Shown here: positions 17,113-28,524 of the stretch, piece by piece
Layout of the letters: each line of letters begins with the position of its first letter
Numbering within the stretch: the stretch's first letter is position 1
NCBI RefSeq assembly: GCF_003026495.1
Contig: NZ_PYMA01000001.1
Coordinates: 496,001 to 560,000, forward strand
Source: Photobacterium sanctipauli
Lineage (GTDB): Bacteria; Pseudomonadota; Gammaproteobacteria; Enterobacterales; Vibrionaceae
Direction of reading: 5' to 3'
DNA length: 64,000 nucleotides
Notes under the pieces: model-generated
What the model was told of the DNA's origin: nothing
What the model saw: only the letters and a program-made list of their open reading frames with translations
Databases searched by the model: none
Program-made: the position numbers and the translations under genes

Positions 17113-18465
17113 TTATACTGCTGCAATTTTTTCCATTACCATGCGCTGGTATTCGCCGTTTAATTTATATGTTTTGACGTAGATATAAGCGCTCATGGCG
17201 ACCAACAATGTCGGAATACCAATCATTAATATGCGCAAACCAAGAATGGTTTCTGGCGATTGTTCAACATTCGGCACATAGCCAATCAGGGTCAGGCCGA
17301 TACCAACGAAGAAGCCTGATAATGCACCGGCAAACTTCACCAACATTGTTTGAACCGAGAAGATAATGCTTTCACTGCGATGGCCCGTTTTGTACTCACC
17401 GTAATCCACCACGTCCGCTAGCATAACGGTAGAAAGACCATTGGACAGGCCACCACCAAATTTCAATGCAGCCCCGGCAACACCAACCAAGATGCCGTTT
17501 TCTGGCGCAAAAACACCGGTAAAGATCAGCACCACACTACATAGCATCGGGAAGCCACATGCCACCAGCCACATATATTTGCGATTAATGAGGTTACACA
17601 ACCGAGGGAACAAGAAGACACCGGCAATCTCAGCGATACCAGATAGCAAAGCGAACATCGGGAATAAGTCTTCACGGCCAATCGCATAAGTGAAGTAATA
17701 AATGGCGAAGCCGCCAACTAACTGAATAGCAATATTAAAACTTAACACCACACCAATCAGCGATTTCAGCTGGTCGTTTTCACTGATAATTTTCTTCACG
17801 TCCTGCAGACTGAACTTTTCAGTGGTGACTTTTTTATCCTTAATGACTTCCTTGACGTTGAAGAAGGTGATCAAGGCACTGGCAATAAAGGAAACCACAA
17901 TGGCGAGGCTGAAGTAGAAAAAGCCGCTTCCCTTATCTTCACCACCGAAGAAGCCGACCATGTACAAGCCGTAAGTTCCCATGAGTGTCCACGCGAAGCT
18001 GGCAAACAAACGTGGCCATACGACCAATCGCTCCCGTTGTACACGGTCTTGCGACATTGACGGGATCATCGACCAGTAAGGGATGTCCATGATGGTGTAG
18101 GTAATACCCCAAAGGATATAAGTCACAGTGGCATAGACATACAACGCCACCCCTTCGAAGTAATGGGTATTAAATACCAATACCAAGAACACCGAGTTAA
18201 TTAAGGTACCGATTACGATCCAAGGGCGAAACTTACCGAAGCGAGAGCGGGTATTATCCACGATCATCCCCATAATGGGATCTGTCACCGCATCAACAAA
18301 CCTGGCCACCAAAAACAACGTACCCACAAATGCTGCCGAAATGCCAGCAACATCGGTGTAATAGAACATCAAGAAGATATAAATAATTGAACAAGCAAAG
18401 TCTTTACCTAAAGCACCTAAACCATAAGACACTTTAGTTTTTAAAGATATTACGCCTTCAGACAT
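17113..18465 (-). CDS. GPH-family (MelB-like) sugar:cation symporter, galactan locus (450 aa)
   Basis: About 12 membrane segments. The MelB-type cation-site region RFVDAVTDPIMGMIVDNTRSRFGKFRPW (two Asp of the D-x-x-x-D pair on TM2) and the central loop are conserved. The family moves galactosides, pentosides and uronides with Na+ or H+. It is flanked by LacZ and the OmpG-like porin, so the substrate is likely a beta-galacto-oligosaccharide such as beta-1,6-galactobiose, then hydrolysed by LacZ inside. It follows lacZ by 68 bp containing a stem-loop. Confidence 0.88.
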   Translation of the reverse strand: MSEGVISLKTKVSYGLGALGKDFACSIIYIFLMFYYTDVAGISAAFVGTLFLVARFVDAVTDPIMGMIVDNTRSRFGKFRPWIVIGTLINSVFLVLVFNTHYFEGVALYVYATVTYILWGITYTIMDIPYWSMIPSMSQDRVQRERLVVWPRLFASFAWTLMGTYGLYMVGFFGGEDKGSGFFYFSLAIVVSFIASALITFFNVKEVIKDKKVTTEKFSLQDVKKIISENDQLKSLIGVVLSFNIAIQLVGGFAIYYFTYAIGREDLFPMFALLSGIAEIAGVFLFPRLCNLINRKYMWLVACGFPMLCSVVLIFTGVFAPENGILVGVAGAALKFGGGLSNGLSTVMLADVVDYGEYKTGHRSESIIFSVQTMLVKFAGALSGFFVGIGLTLIGYVPNVEQSPETILGLRILMIGIPTLLVAMSAYIYVKTYKLNGEYQRMVMEKIAAV

Positions 18466-18497
18466 AACATGATCCTTGTTGATTGGATTTTAAATTC

Positions 18498-18519
18498 GCC
18501 TGCCTAATTAAAGGCAGGC
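18498..18519 (-). other. Intercistronic stem-loop between lacZ and the GPH gene
   Basis: Perfect 7-bp arms GCCTGCC/GGCAGGC with an 8-nt AT loop, 14 nt after the lacZ stop and not followed by a T-run. It probably stabilises the 3' end of lacZ mRNA or sets the ratio of the two products. Confidence 0.6.
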
Positions 18520-18533
18520 AAGTGATATATTTA

Positions 18534-21635
<3,102 letters not shown>

Positions 21636-21651
21636 TTACAGAAACAAATGA

Positions 21652-21667
21652 AGTGATCCAACGCACA
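21652..21667. promoter_or_regulatory. Candidate CRP site upstream of lacZ
   Basis: AGTGA-N6-GCACA matches the TGTGA-N6-TCACA consensus at 8 of 10 half-site positions, about 70 bp before the lacZ start and 4 bp from the TGTAAC palindrome. Catabolite activation of a lac-type operon is expected. The assignment is by eye only. Confidence 0.4.
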
Positions 21668-21671
21668 ATAC

Positions 21672-21684
21672 TGTAACAGTTACA
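21672..21684. promoter_or_regulatory. Candidate GalR-type operator upstream of lacZ
   Basis: TGTAACAGTTACA is a perfect 13-bp palindrome about a central A. Related half-sites (GTTACA or TGTAAC-like) recur at 21634, 21855, 21867 and 21880. The form and place fit a LacI/GalR-family operator controlling the lacZ operon, with the regulator encoded at 13444. This is inference from position and symmetry. Confidence 0.5.
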
Positions 21685-22045
21685 AAAACAATGTAATTAG
21701 CAATCTGAGGTAAAAAGAGTATTTAAGAACCAATAACTTACAACAAAATCATTGTTTTTACTGACTTTTTAAACATACAAAATATTGATCAACTTCAAAC
21801 TACTCTTATTCACAATATTGATGATAATTGTCGTAACACAGAAACAGACCAGCTGTTACAGGCTTTGTTACAACAAAGTATTACAGAAGCCATGACAGAG
21901 GCTAATACAAAAACCTCGTATACCCTTATCCAAGGCGTTCATGCCAACCGGGGACTTTTTAGATTAAATGCAACGGTCAAATCTCCTTAATCAAAGCAAT
22001 AACTTAGCTAGAAATGAAATATTTATTTACATTTGCGCATAGTGA
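21685..22045. other. Non-coding divergent region between lacZ and the nucleosidase gene
   Basis: AT-rich, no coding potential. It holds extra GTTACA/GTAACA half-sites (21834-21885) and a pair of ATATTGAT repeats near 21782 and 21814. These may be secondary operators for the lacZ regulator. No hairpin terminator or RNA gene recognised. Confidence 0.4.
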
Positions 22046-22059
22046 CGCAAACGTTTGCG
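22046..22059. promoter_or_regulatory. PurR-like box (CGCAAACGTTTGCG) upstream of the nucleosidase gene
   Basis: A perfect 14-bp palindrome; with flanks it reads ACGCAAACGTTTGCGC, 15 of 16 matches to the enterobacterial PurR consensus. A further TTTGCG half lies at 22032. It is 82 bp ahead of the ATG of a purine nucleosidase-family gene, so control by PurR (hypoxanthine/guanine corepressor) is likely. Other LacI-family repressors use similar CG-centred boxes. Confidence 0.7.
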
Positions 22060-22141
22060 CCATGTATATTCCCGCCCAGTTACTGACTGGCCACTCAATA
22101 ACACAATCTGTTCTGACACCAATCTAGGAATATGTGTTCGT

Positions 22142-23017
22142 ATGTTTACTCTGTCTAAAAAAGCGTTGATTGCTGCTGGTGCAATCTTCTTTGCTTCATT
22201 CGCTTCTGCAACTACGGTCAAAAGCGTCACCGTGCCATCGCACGATGCGCCTAAGCAACCAATCTTGATCCAAGGCCCAATGCCAATCGAAGCAGAGTAC
22301 TTCGCAGGCCTGCTTAAGGATGTACGAGTAGAACACACGGGCAACTTTGATTTTTACATCGGTACATTGAACGATTACCCAATCGTTGTTGCAAAAACCA
22401 GTAAGGGTGTTGAGAACACAGCTGCAGCAACAGCCATTGCTATCGAGCGCTACAACCCACGCGCCATCATCAACCAAGGCACATCTGGCGGTCACGACAA
22501 AGATCTGAATGTTGGTGATATTGTTCTTGGAAAGCGCTCTTTCAACGCAGGTAACTTCAAGACACCAAAACTAGCAGAAGGTGAAGGCTCGCACCCAATG
22601 AACTGGATTCCAATGGATGTAATGGCATCTGAAGGCAGTGCCGGTGAAGGTGATGCGGCCGCTGATGCAGAAAAAGTTCGCTACTACGCAGGTAACAAAG
22701 ATCTTCTTGCTTCTGCACACGCAGTAAAAGAGACCCACAAGCGCGGCAAAGTTGTAGAAGGCACCATCGCTTCAGCGAATTTCTGGAACAACGAAATCGA
22801 CCGTATGAACTGGCTACACGAGAACTACGGCACAAGCGTTGAAGAAATGGAAACCGCTTCTGCAGCAATGATGGCTGAAGCGTACAAGGTACCTTTCCTA
22901 GGTATTCGCATCCTATCGAACAACCTAACCAACGGTGGCAAATACGACCCATCGACCGCCGAAGACAACCAAAAGTTTGTTAAGAACGTTGTGTTGCACT
23001 ACATCTCTACGCTGTAA
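22142..23017 (+). CDS. Periplasmic MTA/SAH nucleosidase-like (PNP_UDP_1) protein (291 aa)
   Basis: The chosen start opens a signal peptide (MFTLSKKALIAAGAIFFASFASA), so the protein is exported. The mature part has the nucleoside phosphorylase/nucleosidase fold: IINQGTSGGHDKDLNVGDIVLG (phosphate/ribose loop) and VEEMETASAAM (the E-M-E purine/ribose motif, Glu235-Met-Glu237). Where cytosolic MTA/SAH nucleosidases carry the catalytic Asp in an S-D motif, this one has Ser259-Asn260. It may therefore prefer 6-oxopurine nucleosides or be altered in mechanism. A role in salvage of extracellular nucleosides fits the PurR-like box upstream. Monocistronic. Confidence 0.8.
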   Translation: MFTLSKKALIAAGAIFFASFASATTVKSVTVPSHDAPKQPILIQGPMPIEAEYFAGLLKDVRVEHTGNFDFYIGTLNDYPIVVAKTSKGVENTAAATAIAIERYNPRAIINQGTSGGHDKDLNVGDIVLGKRSFNAGNFKTPKLAEGEGSHPMNWIPMDVMASEGSAGEGDAAADAEKVRYYAGNKDLLASAHAVKETHKRGKVVEGTIASANFWNNEIDRMNWLHENYGTSVEEMETASAAMMAEAYKVPFLGIRILSNNLTNGGKYDPSTAEDNQKFVKNVVLHYISTL

Positions 23018-23042
23018 TCGCTAGTAGATAAAACGCATTAAA

Positions 23043-23074
23043 AAACCCGCTATAACATGTGTTATAGCGGGTTT
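23043..23074. terminator. Strong bidirectional intrinsic terminator
   Basis: Perfect 14-bp arms AAACCCGCTATAAC/GTTATAGCGGGTTT with an ATGT loop, an A-run on the left and GTTTTT on the right. It serves the nucleosidase gene (+) and the PEP-CTERM gene (-). Confidence 0.92.
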
Positions 23075-23094
23075 GTTTTTATTCGTCATATAAC

Positions 23095-23754
23095 TTAACT
23101 GAGGCCTTTGATGTGAAGCTTTCTTCTCAGACCAAGCCCTAATACGCCTACCAAGAATAGTGCCATTGAGGCAGGTTCTGGTATCCGGCGTTCAGCACCA
23201 CCAGCTACTTCCAACCCTTCCCACTCTAAAATATAAGTGCCAGCCGCAACATCATTAAATGTTCGATCAATCATAAATTCACCCAAGTCACCGAAGACGC
23301 TATTAAATGCTCCGCCCATCCCAAATGCAGAACCTGACGGCTCATCACCAGCGGCAGCACTCGCAACCGCATTAAACATTGAATCACCGAAAATAATTGA
23401 GCTAATTTCATCCAAAATGATAGTAATGGTTAGACCAAAGCTCACACTTGACTCCACTTGGCCATTGGTCACTTCACCCTCAGTACTGGCTGACGCAGTA
23501 ATATCAACACTGTTAGAGCCGCCACCAACTGCTTCCCACTCATACTCGGATCTAAAACGGCTATCGCCCATTGCTGTGCCTTCTAATGTCGCGCCTGGAG
23601 TTTCAACCACTGAAATCGAACCACTTTCATCGGATATAAATATTGAAAATTCAGCATCAGCGCCTCACGAATATGACGCAGGCATCGGAACTGCAAATAT
23701 CTTTACAGGCAAAAGTAGCAACAGCATAGCTAAACACTTTATCGAGATGGGCAT
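23095..23754 (-). pseudogene. PEP-CTERM sorting-domain protein gene interrupted by an in-frame TGA
   Basis: Reading from ATG 23754 (GAGG 8 nt upstream) gives a signal peptide MPISIKCLAMLLLLLPVKIFA, then VPMPASYS, and a TGA at 23667-23665. The same frame then continues without further stops through about 190 residues of Gly/Ser-rich beta sequence to a textbook PEP-CTERM tail: RIPEPASMALFLVGVLGLGLRRK. A GTG at 23610 could restart the distal part, but that product would lack a signal peptide and could not be exported for exosortase/archaeosortase-type processing. The simplest reading is one secreted PEP-CTERM protein broken by a nonsense change or a base-call error. No exosortase gene is in the window. 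Confidence 0.75.
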
Positions 23755-23912
23755 CTTCAGAACCTCTATGACTACATCAGATACCACTTTAGTAGCAATA
23801 AAAATGCCATGCTCGCTGCCCTTTATTTTCAGGCGCTTACATGGCACTACTTTTTATGCTGTTAAATTTGCTGACAGCTGTCGACGACAATATGCCTAGC
23901 TAGGTATGATTA

Positions 23913-24545
23913 TCACAGCGCATTAAACGCATCGACGTAGGCTTTTGCGTTAGCGCGAACTTCATCGCAAGTCATGCCCGGCTTGTACAATGCCGCGCCC
24001 AGGCCGAAGCCTTGAGCACCGATATCGGTATAGGGCTTCATGCTTTCAACCGAAGGGCTAATACCACCAACAGGTAGGCAGATAGCCTCTGGTGGCAATA
24101 CTGATTTCAATGCTTTAAAGCCCGACGTACCCAGCATAGTAACTGGGAACAACTTAATGCCTGTCGCACCGGCGGCAAGGGCCGCAAAAGCTTCAGTTGG
24201 CGTCACAACACCCGGGAAGGTGATGCAGCCAGCTGCTGCTGATAACTTCACAACTTCCTCGTTGAAGTTCGGCGTTACCACCAAGTTAGCACCCGTTTCG
24301 ATCACTTGCTTGGCAAGTTCTGGTGTTGTGACGGTGCCTGCACCAATGTAGTAGCCACTACCAAAATGGTCCACCAGCTTTTTAATGCTCACCAGTGCAT
24401 CAGGGCTGTTAAGCGGGACTTCAATCATCGTAAAGCCTTCATCGATCAATACTTGAGTAATGTCGATAACCTCATCAGGGGTCACACCGCGGATGATTGC
24501 CACAAGAGGCAGGTTGTCAGCTAGATTAAATGGTTTAGTTGTCAT
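23913..24545 (-). CDS. dgoA: 2-dehydro-3-deoxy-6-phosphogalactonate aldolase (210 aa)
   Basis: Class I KDPG/KDPGal aldolase fold. Glu42 in MIEVPLNSP acts as general base and Lys131 in TGIKLFPV forms the Schiff base; GAGTV and GVVTPTEAFAA line the barrel. It cleaves KDPGal to pyruvate and glyceraldehyde-3-phosphate in the DeLey-Doudoroff-type galactonate pathway. The start overlaps the end of dgoK by 11 bp, so the two are translationally coupled. Last gene of the IclR-TRAP-enolase-dgoK-dgoA operon. The KDPG isomer (Eda-type) cannot be excluded by motif alone, but pairing with DgoK favours KDPGal. Confidence 0.9.
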   Translation of the reverse strand: MTTKPFNLADNLPLVAIIRGVTPDEVIDITQVLIDEGFTMIEVPLNSPDALVSIKKLVDHFGSGYYIGAGTVTTPELAKQVIETGANLVVTPNFNEEVVKLSAAAGCITFPGVVTPTEAFAALAAGATGIKLFPVTMLGTSGFKALKSVLPPEAICLPVGGISPSVESMKPYTDIGAQGFGLGAALYKPGMTCDEVRANAKAYVDAFNAL

Positions 24546-25452
24546 TGTTCATTACCTCTTGGATTGCAGCCATGCCAGCAAGAAAACAGTCATCGCCGTT
24601 GATGTAAGTTGATTCAATACCCAATGCCTGACACGCCACTTGGTAACGGGCACAGAGTTTTTGTCCACCAACCAAGTAAACTTGCTTGGCTTGCAAGGCT
24701 TTTAGCTCATTACCAATCAGCACGCCTGACAAGTAATCCAGCACATCGCTTTCTGAAATATGGTTAAACAGGCGGTGGGTTCTCGCCATAAATAGGGTAT
24801 TGGTAAGCTGGTCGGTTTGACCTTCTTGGACCCCTTTTAGGAAGGCACGGTCATCGCCGCTAGCGCTTGGCTCGGGAAGCCCGCGTCCCAAAATGGTGTG
24901 GTTCGATACCACAGAGAACAGCTCGCCGGTCATATAAGAGGCGAACGCCGTCAGCTCGCCATTGGCGAACTCCGCGTGTTTGCTGTGGGTGCCCGGCATA
25001 ACGGCGACCATGTCGCTATCACCGGTAAGCTTAGCCAAACCAAATAGCTGAACTTCCTCACCGCGCATCACATCAAAACAACCGGCATCGGTTTGATGGC
25101 TGACACCCGGAATGATCGTTGCCGAGGCGCCCCATGGCAGCTCAAAGCGATAGGCTTGATGAGCCAGCTGCTCAACACCAACCGCTGTCGTGACGTACTC
25201 GACATTGGCCCAACCTTGCTGAGAGCCCACCATGCCCGCCATATAGATAGGCAAGTGTTGATACTCGGTTAGCCAACCTGACAGTACATTTTCCAGCTCT
25301 TGGGCAAACTCACCTTCTTTAACTTGCAATAGCCCCAGCGACAGTTCGATGTTGTCTAACACCTCCCCTTGTTGGCTCATCGCAAATGCACGGAAGTTGG
25401 TGGTACCCCAATCAATCACTAGCCAATGTGCATTCAATTGTTTTTTATTCAT
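24535..25452 (-). CDS. dgoK: 2-dehydro-3-deoxygalactonokinase (305 aa)
   Basis: DgoK-family kinase with the ASKHA-like phosphate loop LVIDWGTTNFRAF at residues about 11-23, MAGMVGSQQGW, and MPGTHSKHAEF (catalytic region). It phosphorylates 2-keto-3-deoxygalactonate at O6 with ATP, giving the substrate of the overlapping dgoA product. About normal length for the family (292 in E. coli). A short inverted repeat (AGCCC/GGGCT, 25472-25491) lies in the 61-bp gap to the upstream enolase-superfamily gene. Confidence 0.92.
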   Translation of the reverse strand: MNKKQLNAHWLVIDWGTTNFRAFAMSQQGEVLDNIELSLGLLQVKEGEFAQELENVLSGWLTEYQHLPIYMAGMVGSQQGWANVEYVTTAVGVEQLAHQAYRFELPWGASATIIPGVSHQTDAGCFDVMRGEEVQLFGLAKLTGDSDMVAVMPGTHSKHAEFANGELTAFASYMTGELFSVVSNHTILGRGLPEPSASGDDRAFLKGVQEGQTDQLTNTLFMARTHRLFNHISESDVLDYLSGVLIGNELKALQAKQVYLVGGQKLCARYQVACQALGIESTYINGDDCFLAGMAAIQEVMNNDN

Positions 25453-25513
25453 TCGATAAGATCCGTCCTAAAGCCCCGCTAATGCAGGGCTGGAAAAGAT
25501 AAGAGTCACTGAA

Positions 25514-26659
25514 TTAGTTGATCTTATAGCGGTCGATAATTTCGCGATTCACGTCAACGCCGATGCCTGGCTTGGTCGAGATCTGCACCTTGCCATCCAC
25601 CATCTTGATGCCGTCGCAAATCAAGTCTTTGCGGAACGGGTGTGACGACTGGTCATATTCCAGCATCGGCTCGATTGGGCTGAGCGATAGCGGCGCCGCT
25701 GGCAATGACGCGATAAACTGCAACGAAGCCGCGATACCAATTCCCGATCCCCATACGTGCGGGATCATGCGGGTATTGTTGGCCTGTGCCATGGCCGCGA
25801 TTTTCTTACACTCGGTGATCCCGCCCGACGAACATAAGTCTGGTTGGATAATGTCGAGTGCATTGCCTTCTAACCAAGGGCGGTAGCCCGTCTTGCCAAA
25901 CACCTGCTCGCCAGCTGCAATATAGGTTTTCGACAGGTTCTTAATCTGCTGATAACCGTCAAGATCTTCCGGCGCCAATAGCTCTTCCAAGAAGTACGGG
26001 CTGTATTCCTCAGTTTCCTTGATGATGCGACGGGCAGCACCCACGCTGTAAGCCCCATTGGCATCCGCCATGATCTTCACATCATCACCGACTGCTTCGC
26101 GGATAGCGCGGATCAGCGCAACGTCTTCTTCAATGCCGAAGCCAATTTTCAGCTTGAATGCGCCAAAGCCCGACTCAACGTGGCGATGGGCTTCTTCGAT
26201 AGAATCTTCAGGGTATTTCGCCCCAGCAACACGGTAGAATCCCGTCGCATAAGGGGTCACTTCCTTGCGGAACGCACCACCAATCAGCTTGTGGATTGGC
26301 TGGTTCAGCGCTTTGCCCATGATGTCCCATAGGGCAATATCAACACCGCTGATGGCGTTAACCGCCGAGCCACCCTGACCATAAGGGCGGGTCAGGTTGT
26401 ACATTTCTTCCCAAAGCACTTCTACATCAAACGGGTCGCGGTTTAGCAGCAATGGCTTGAACGCATGCTCGATGAAGGCAGCCGCAATATGAGGCGGTTG
26501 CAAACCATGACATAGCGCCTCACCAAAACCGGTAATGCCTTCGTCGGTCACAATCTCGACAATCAGCGAGCTGCGGTTATGTACCCAGCCCTGCGAGAAA
26601 TAAAACGGCTGCTCTAGCGGAACAGATATCGCGTGAGGAATGACGTCAATAATTTTCAT
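25514..26659 (-). CDS. Enolase-superfamily acid-sugar dehydratase/cycloisomerase (381 aa)
   Basis: Mandelate-racemase-like enzyme. It has a capping domain (residues 1-125), then a barrel with the K-x-K base pair (Lys169/Lys171 in FKLKIGFG), Mg ligands Asp199, Glu225 and Glu251, and His301 in RMIPHVWGSG paired with an upstream Asp. The closest family I recall is D-galactarolactone cycloisomerase (shared IPHVWG(S/T)G, PIEPM(L)E(Y/F)D and HPFR segments), rather than classical galactonate dehydratase DgoD. Since DgoK and DgoA follow, the product should be 2-keto-3-deoxygalactonate, so the substrate may be a galactonate, its lactone or an anhydrogalactonate. The substrate is therefore open. Confidence 0.85.
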   Translation of the reverse strand: MKIIDVIPHAISVPLEQPFYFSQGWVHNRSSLIVEIVTDEGITGFGEALCHGLQPPHIAAAFIEHAFKPLLLNRDPFDVEVLWEEMYNLTRPYGQGGSAVNAISGVDIALWDIMGKALNQPIHKLIGGAFRKEVTPYATGFYRVAGAKYPEDSIEEAHRHVESGFGAFKLKIGFGIEEDVALIRAIREAVGDDVKIMADANGAYSVGAARRIIKETEEYSPYFLEELLAPEDLDGYQQIKNLSKTYIAAGEQVFGKTGYRPWLEGNALDIIQPDLCSSGGITECKKIAAMAQANNTRMIPHVWGSGIGIAASLQFIASLPAAPLSLSPIEPMLEYDQSSHPFRKDLICDGIKMVDGKVQISTKPGIGVDVNREIIDRYKIN

Positions 26660-26675
26660 AATCAGGACTACCTTA

Positions 26676-27944
26676 TTAAATCAGTGCCAGAGACAGTTGT
26701 GGAATGAAGATGACAAACATCAGTGCAATCAGCATTGCCACGAAGAATGGGATAATTGCCTTAGAGAGCTTCTCTACCGAGATACCCGACACACTCGAGC
26801 CCACGAACAGGTTCAGGCCAAGTGGTGGCGTAATGAAGCCAATCGCCAGTGTCACAACCATGATGATACCTACATGGACTGGGTTGAAGCCGAACAGCAC
26901 AGCAACCGGAACCAGAATCGGCGTCAAGATGATGATGGCGGCAACGGTTTCCATGAAACAACCCACCACCAATAGCAAGGCTACCATCAGTAGGATGAAC
27001 ACCGCTTTGCTATCAGAGAATGCCAGCATCGCATTCGCAATTTGTGTTGGAATTTGCTCTAGTGCCAAGTACTTACCGAACGCTGTCGCAGTACCAACAA
27101 TCAACAGAACAATCACAGAAGTCAGTACCGACTTGGTCATGATTTGCGGTAGCTGCTTAAAGCTAATTTCTTTATAAACAAACAGGCTCACCACCAAGCT
27201 GTATACCACTGCAACCACACTTGCCTCGGTTGGAGTAAAGAAGCCGCCGTAAATACCACCCAGAATAATGACCGGAATGAGCAGGGCTAGCTGTGCATGG
27301 TTCAGCTGAGTCAACACCTCTTTTAGCGAGAATGGTTCGTCAGAGCCTTTGTAGCCTTTCTTCTTCGAGTAGATGTACGCCCAAACAATCAAGCAGAAGG
27401 TCACTAACAGGCCAGGGATCACACCCGCGATAAACAGATCACCAATCGAGGTGCTCGCCGATACGCCGTACATCACCATTGGGATACTAGGCGGGATCAT
27501 CACACCAATCGCACCCGCCGCTGTGACGACCGCGGTAGCAAAGCCTTTATCGTAGCCGTACTTGATCATCGCCGGGATCATGATGCCGCCCACTGCCGCA
27601 ACCGTTGCTGGGCCCGAACCCGAAATCGCCGCAAAGAACATACACGTGATGATAGAAGCGATAGCAAAGCCGCCGGTGATGTTCTTCACTAGCGAGTTAG
27701 CAAAATTCACCAAGCGCTGAGAGATACCGCCGCTTGCCATGATGTCACCCGCCAGGATGAAAAACGGCACCGCCATGATAGGGAACGAATCTACCGAGGT
27801 GATCAAGGTGCTTACCAAGAAATCGACACTCAAGTTACCCGTCGACAGGATAGTCACCAATGTTGCGATGCCCAGTGCAATGGCAATCGGCACGGTATAA
27901 ACGACTAAGAACGCAAAGGTTGAAAATAGAATAAATACAGACAT
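26676..27944 (-). CDS. dctM: TRAP transporter large permease subunit DctM-type (422 aa)
   Basis: About 12 membrane segments with the DctM signatures: FPIMAVPFFILAGDIMASGG, AAISGSGPATVAAVGGIMIPAM, GVMIPPSIPMVMYGV and the C-terminal FITPPLGLNLFVGSS. It uses the Na+ gradient to move the ligand delivered by the periplasmic DctP protein. AGGGAAAC lies before the ATG, 11 bp after dctQ. The neighbouring acid-sugar catabolic genes imply uptake of an aldonate or uronate-type acid. Confidence 0.93.
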   Translation of the reverse strand: MSVFILFSTFAFLVVYTVPIAIALGIATLVTILSTGNLSVDFLVSTLITSVDSFPIMAVPFFILAGDIMASGGISQRLVNFANSLVKNITGGFAIASIITCMFFAAISGSGPATVAAVGGIMIPAMIKYGYDKGFATAVVTAAGAIGVMIPPSIPMVMYGVSASTSIGDLFIAGVIPGLLVTFCLIVWAYIYSKKKGYKGSDEPFSLKEVLTQLNHAQLALLIPVIILGGIYGGFFTPTEASVVAVVYSLVVSLFVYKEISFKQLPQIMTKSVLTSVIVLLIVGTATAFGKYLALEQIPTQIANAMLAFSDSKAVFILLMVALLLVVGCFMETVAAIIILTPILVPVAVLFGFNPVHVGIIMVVTLAIGFITPPLGLNLFVGSSVSGISVEKLSKAIIPFFVAMLIALMFVIFIPQLSLALI

Positions 27945-27955
27945 GTTTCCCTACC

Positions 27956-28453
27956 TTATTTGCTAGCTTTCAGTTCATCGAACTTGATGGCTTCAAGCTC
28001 ATCAAAGGTGATAATCATCTGTTGCAGTAAACGGAATGCAGTAAGCGCAAAACCAACCGGGCCTGCCAGATACACAATCCACATAGGTAACCCCAATGCT
28101 GGCGATGTTTGACCTAGGTAAAGTAGGTTCATTACCATTTGCGTTGAGTGGAATAGAATGAAGCAAGAGAAAGCAAAAAATACTAAGTCAGACAGTAGTG
28201 ACAGGTATTTTTTTTCTTTCGGGTCAAGCAACATCGCTACCGCGTCGATTTTAATATGGCTCTTACGTGATGCCGCGAAACTGACACCAATATAAACCAA
28301 CCAAATAAAGCAGTAGCGCGCTAATTCTTCAGTCCAAGACAATGAAATATCTAAAGTACGAGTAACCACTTGAAGAAATATTGCAGTTACCATTACAGCT
28401 AGCAAAATACAGGCAATCGTATTTTCTAAATATTTATCTAACCATTTAATCAT
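27956..28453 (-). CDS. dctQ: TRAP transporter small permease subunit DctQ-type (165 aa)
   Basis: Four membrane helices (about residues 10-32, 45-65, 85-105, 125-148) with the family pattern ISLSWTEELARYCFIWLVYIGVSFAASRKSHIKIDA linking TM2. It associates with DctM in the inner membrane. A strong stem-loop lies in the 71-bp gap separating it from dctP. Confidence 0.92.
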   Translation of the reverse strand: MIKWLDKYLENTIACILLAVMVTAIFLQVVTRTLDISLSWTEELARYCFIWLVYIGVSFAASRKSHIKIDAVAMLLDPKEKKYLSLLSDLVFFAFSCFILFHSTQMVMNLLYLGQTSPALGLPMWIVYLAGPVGFALTAFRLLQQMIITFDELEAIKFDELKASK

Positions 28454-28466
28454 AAAGGTTTCCTTA

Positions 28467-28498
28467 CTCCGCTTGGCTTATTTCCTTGCCAAGCGGAG
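28467..28498 (-). other. Intercistronic stem-loop between dctP and dctQ
   Basis: Perfect 11-bp arms CTCCGCTTGGC/GCCAAGCGGAG around a 10-nt loop, with no T-run after it and the dctQ ribosome-binding site directly downstream. This is typical of a structure that protects upstream binding-protein mRNA so that DctP exceeds DctQM. Confidence 0.75.
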
Positions 28499-28524
28499 GA
28501 TTCGGTAATTACTACAGTGTCGAT

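Noticed and set aside
23665..23667. Selenocysteine or recoding explanation for the in-frame TGA
   Set aside because: No SECIS-like hairpin just downstream was seen, the site is in a poorly conserved linker beside the signal peptide, and PEP-CTERM proteins are not selenoproteins.
23237..23899. Long plus-strand reading frame (220 codons) opposite the PEP-CTERM gene
   Set aside because: It is antisense to a sequence with a clear signal peptide and PEP-CTERM tail, has no domain, no ribosome-binding site and an unlikely composition; its openness reflects codon use of the true strand.
25514..26659. Naming the enolase-superfamily gene dgoD or 3,6-anhydro-L-galactonate cycloisomerase
   Set aside because: Motifs fit another branch better, and substrate cannot be set by eye; left as family-level call.
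26704..27177. 157-codon plus-strand frame inside the DctM gene
   Set aside because: Antisense shadow of a membrane protein gene with full-length family motifs on the minus strand.
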